Source of the DNA: JAUWQU01 sp964605095
GTDB taxonomy: Bacteria; Planctomycetota; Phycisphaerae; SM23-33
Length of the DNA: 6,965 nucleotides
Assembly (NCBI GenBank): GCA_964605095.1
Contig: CAZSBS010000256.1
Location: 1 to 6,965 of the forward strand
Direction of reading: 5' to 3'
Shown: positions 5,631 to 6,965 of the stretch, in pieces
Layout of the letters: each line of letters begins with the position of its first letter
Numbering within the stretch: the stretch's first letter is position 1
Position numbers and translations under genes: made by a program
The notes under the pieces: generated by a model
Database searches by the model: none
Told to the model about the DNA's origin: nothing
The model's input: the letters and a program-made list of their open reading frames with translations, nothing else

Positions 5631-5653
5631 GGGCGGTGATAGACGCACCGCCC
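5631..5653. promoter_or_regulatory. Perfect 8-bp hairpin in the divergent region
   Basis: GGGCGGTG (5631-5638) and CACCGCCC (5646-5653) are exact complements around a 7-nt loop (ATAGACG). The element is 37 nt upstream of the start of the 74-residue gene and 141 nt upstream of tatC, inside the 201-bp divergent intergenic region. It could be an operator, a leader hairpin for the minus-strand transcript, or a terminator. No T run follows on either strand, which makes a terminator less likely. Confidence 0.4.
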
Positions 5654-5754
5654 AACGATTTGCTCTTCCTCTCTGGTTATCGGACATTTGGCCGGAAAAC
5701 TGGAACAATAGTTGGCTGCGCGAAGGCGGGCTTCATCGACGCGGGGTTCTAATA

Positions 5755-5763
5755 TGGTATACT
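5755..5763 (+). promoter_or_regulatory. Extended -10 promoter of tatC
   Basis: TGGTATACT contains the TGn extension followed by TATACT, a 5/6 match to TATAAT (5758-5763). It lies 31 nt before the tatC ATG. No convincing -35 is seen at the proper distance, which is typical of extended -10 promoters. Transcription would start near 5770, just ahead of the AAGG ribosome binding site at 5784-5787. Confidence 0.5.
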
Positions 5764-5794
5764 CACGGGCTGGTTGCAGTTAAAAGGTAGCACA

Positions 5795-6919
5795 ATGGCT
5801 GAATCAGAAGACAAAAACGCCGATCCCCCGACTCCGCGGGACAACGCCAATGCCTCCGAGCCGGTCGGGGCCGACGGTTCGGAAATCGTGGCTGGCGCCG
5901 GGGCCAGTCCGCAGGCAGACCCGCAGGCCGAGGCGCCCCAGGGCGACTCCGAACGCAATGAGTATGGCCAGTACGAGGAAGACTGGCAGGAAGCCGAGGG
6001 TCAGAGCCACGACACGGACGACTACTGGGCCGATGCCGATCAGGAGGAACACGAGAACGGATACGACTACGGGAACTCGGATGAATCCCAGGATGACGAC
6101 GAGTATGAACAAGAGTACGAAGACGAGGAAGAGGAGGACGACGAAGAGGACGAGGATGGCCAGCGGAAAATGACGCTGATCGAGCACCTCGAGGAGCTTC
6201 GCACTCGGATCATCCGGGCCGTCATCGGCCTGGCTGTCGGCATGGTCATCGCCCTTATTCTAAGCCAGCCGGCCATTCAGATCATCAACGAGCCCTTCTA
6301 CAAAGCCGTAGGCAAGAAGAGCCTGGTCACCACCAACATGATGGACCCGTTTACGCTGTACATGCGGATAACGCTGTACATGGGCATTCTCATCGCCTCG
6401 CCGTGGATCATCTATCAGATATGGATGTTCGTTGCGGCAGGGCTTTACAAGCACGAACGAAAGTACGTCGTCTACGCCGTGCCATTCTCGGCTGCCCTCT
6501 TCATCACAGGGGCATTGTTCTTTCTGTTCTACATCAGCCCGATGCTGCTGGGGGCCTTTAATATATTCAACAAGTGGATGGGCGTGGAGATGATGGTGAC
6601 GCTGGATAACCACGTGACCTTCATGACCAACATGATGATGGTCTTCGGCTTCTGCTTCCAGTTGCCCATAGCCGTGCTGCTGCTGGGAAAGATGGGCCTG
6701 GTGACCGTCAAGAGCCTTGGCCGATACCGCAAATTCGTCATTGTGGGCATCCTGATCCTGGCGGCCTTCGTGACCTCGCCAAGCCCGCTGGACCAGATTG
6801 CCCTGGCCATCCCGATGTGGCTGCTCTACGAGATCGGCGTGCTGCTGGTGTACTTCCTGGTCGAGAGGAAACGCCGCGCCGAAGATGCGGCCATGGGATA
6901 CGAACCGCTCGATGATTAA
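5795..6919 (+). CDS. tatC: TatC, twin-arginine translocase subunit, with long acidic N-terminal extension
   Basis: A 374-residue protein. The ATG at 5795 has AGG 7 nt upstream and an extended -10 promoter before it. Residues 126-360 are a complete TatC, the receptor that recognises twin-arginine signal peptides of folded proteins. They include HLEELR (131-136), the WMFVAAGLYKHER loop with Glu221, FGFCFQLP in the fourth helix (Gln where many members have Glu), and TSPSPLDQIALAIPMWLLYE (327-346). Six membrane helices can be drawn. Residues 1-125 are an unusual hydrophilic extension: Ala/Pro-rich first, then almost purely Asp/Glu, with 19 of 22 residues acidic at 100-121 and no Lys or Arg between 54 and 124. 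An internal ATG at 6170 would give a normal-length TatC but has only a weak purine run upstream. TatA/TatB genes are not in the window. Confidence 0.96.
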   Translation: MAESEDKNADPPTPRDNANASEPVGADGSEIVAGAGASPQADPQAEAPQGDSERNEYGQYEEDWQEAEGQSHDTDDYWADADQEEHENGYDYGNSDESQDDDEYEQEYEDEEEEDDEEDEDGQRKMTLIEHLEELRTRIIRAVIGLAVGMVIALILSQPAIQIINEPFYKAVGKKSLVTTNMMDPFTLYMRITLYMGILIASPWIIYQIWMFVAAGLYKHERKYVVYAVPFSAALFITGALFFLFYISPMLLGAFNIFNKWMGVEMMVTLDNHVTFMTNMMMVFGFCFQLPIAVLLLGKMGLVTVKSLGRYRKFVIVGILILAAFVTSPSPLDQIALAIPMWLLYEIGVLLVYFLVERKRRAEDAAMGYEPLDD

Positions 6920-6934
6920 GGACCGTAAGGACCA
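6917..6934. repeat. Two tandem 9-nt units at the end of tatC
   Basis: TAAGGACCG (6917-6925) is followed directly by TAAGGACCA (6926-6934). The first unit contains the tatC stop codon, so the second provides another TAA in frame. This is a minor tandem duplication. I see no terminator in the remaining 31 bases of the window. Confidence 0.3.
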
Positions 6935-6965
6935 AACCTGCCTGACGCCTTAAAGTTGTGCAATA

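Noticed and set aside
5804..6187. A 127-codon, very hydrophobic minus-strand frame that looks like a membrane protein
   Set aside because: It is the complement of the Asp/Glu-rich tatC extension. Antisense GAN codons read as Val/Leu/Phe/Ile, giving a false membrane-like pattern.
6170..6919. Taking tatC to start at the internal ATG at 6170
   Set aside because: The upstream ATG at 5795 has a better ribosome binding site and a promoter, and the frame stays open and strongly biased for 125 codons. The internal start remains a minor alternative.

Overview
The window is a stretch of bacterial chromosome with moderately high GC, dense in small hypothetical and envelope genes mixed with conserved housekeeping genes. 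The lineage cannot be read directly. The mix of a tRNA without an encoded CCA end, short strand-switching gene clusters, many small lineage-specific proteins and a TatC with an N-terminal extension is what I would expect of a planctomycete, perhaps of the Phycisphaerae type. That assignment is an inference.

Layout, left to right. A tRNA-Val(CAC) gene opens the window (1-74). It is followed on + by a small membrane protein with a bacterial PH (bPH2) domain (256-684). A convergent gap holding an inverted repeat separates this from two minus-strand envelope genes. These are a Pro/Thr-rich single-pass membrane protein (1366-899) and a lipoprotein with an F5/8 type C (discoidin-like) domain (2000-1509), the latter preceded by a good sigma70-like promoter. 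Next comes a probable + strand operon: a small zinc-ribbon protein (2289-2600), a two-helix membrane protein with a cytosolic-type zinc ribbon (2652-3026), and full-length CinA (3034-4278). Convergent to it are a complete XerC/XerD-type tyrosine recombinase (5327-4377) and, upstream of it in the same direction, a 74-residue hypothetical (5593-5369). A 201-bp divergent region with a perfect hairpin and an extended -10 promoter leads to TatC (5795-6919), which carries a 125-residue, extremely acidic N-terminal extension.

Functionally the window touches translation (tRNA-Val), NAD-cycle and nucleotide housekeeping (CinA), chromosome dimer resolution (XerC) and protein export (TatC). The remaining genes are envelope or small zinc-ribbon proteins of unknown role. 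I see no mobile element, CRISPR array, phage or defence cassette.

The most notable observations are four. Three intergenic gaps carry 7-nt tandem repeats, two of them with nearly the same unit. The tRNA has C in place of the nearly universal U at position 55. TatC has a polyacidic extension. Compact inverted repeats lie in two promoter/leader regions. None amounts to a clearly new multi-gene system.
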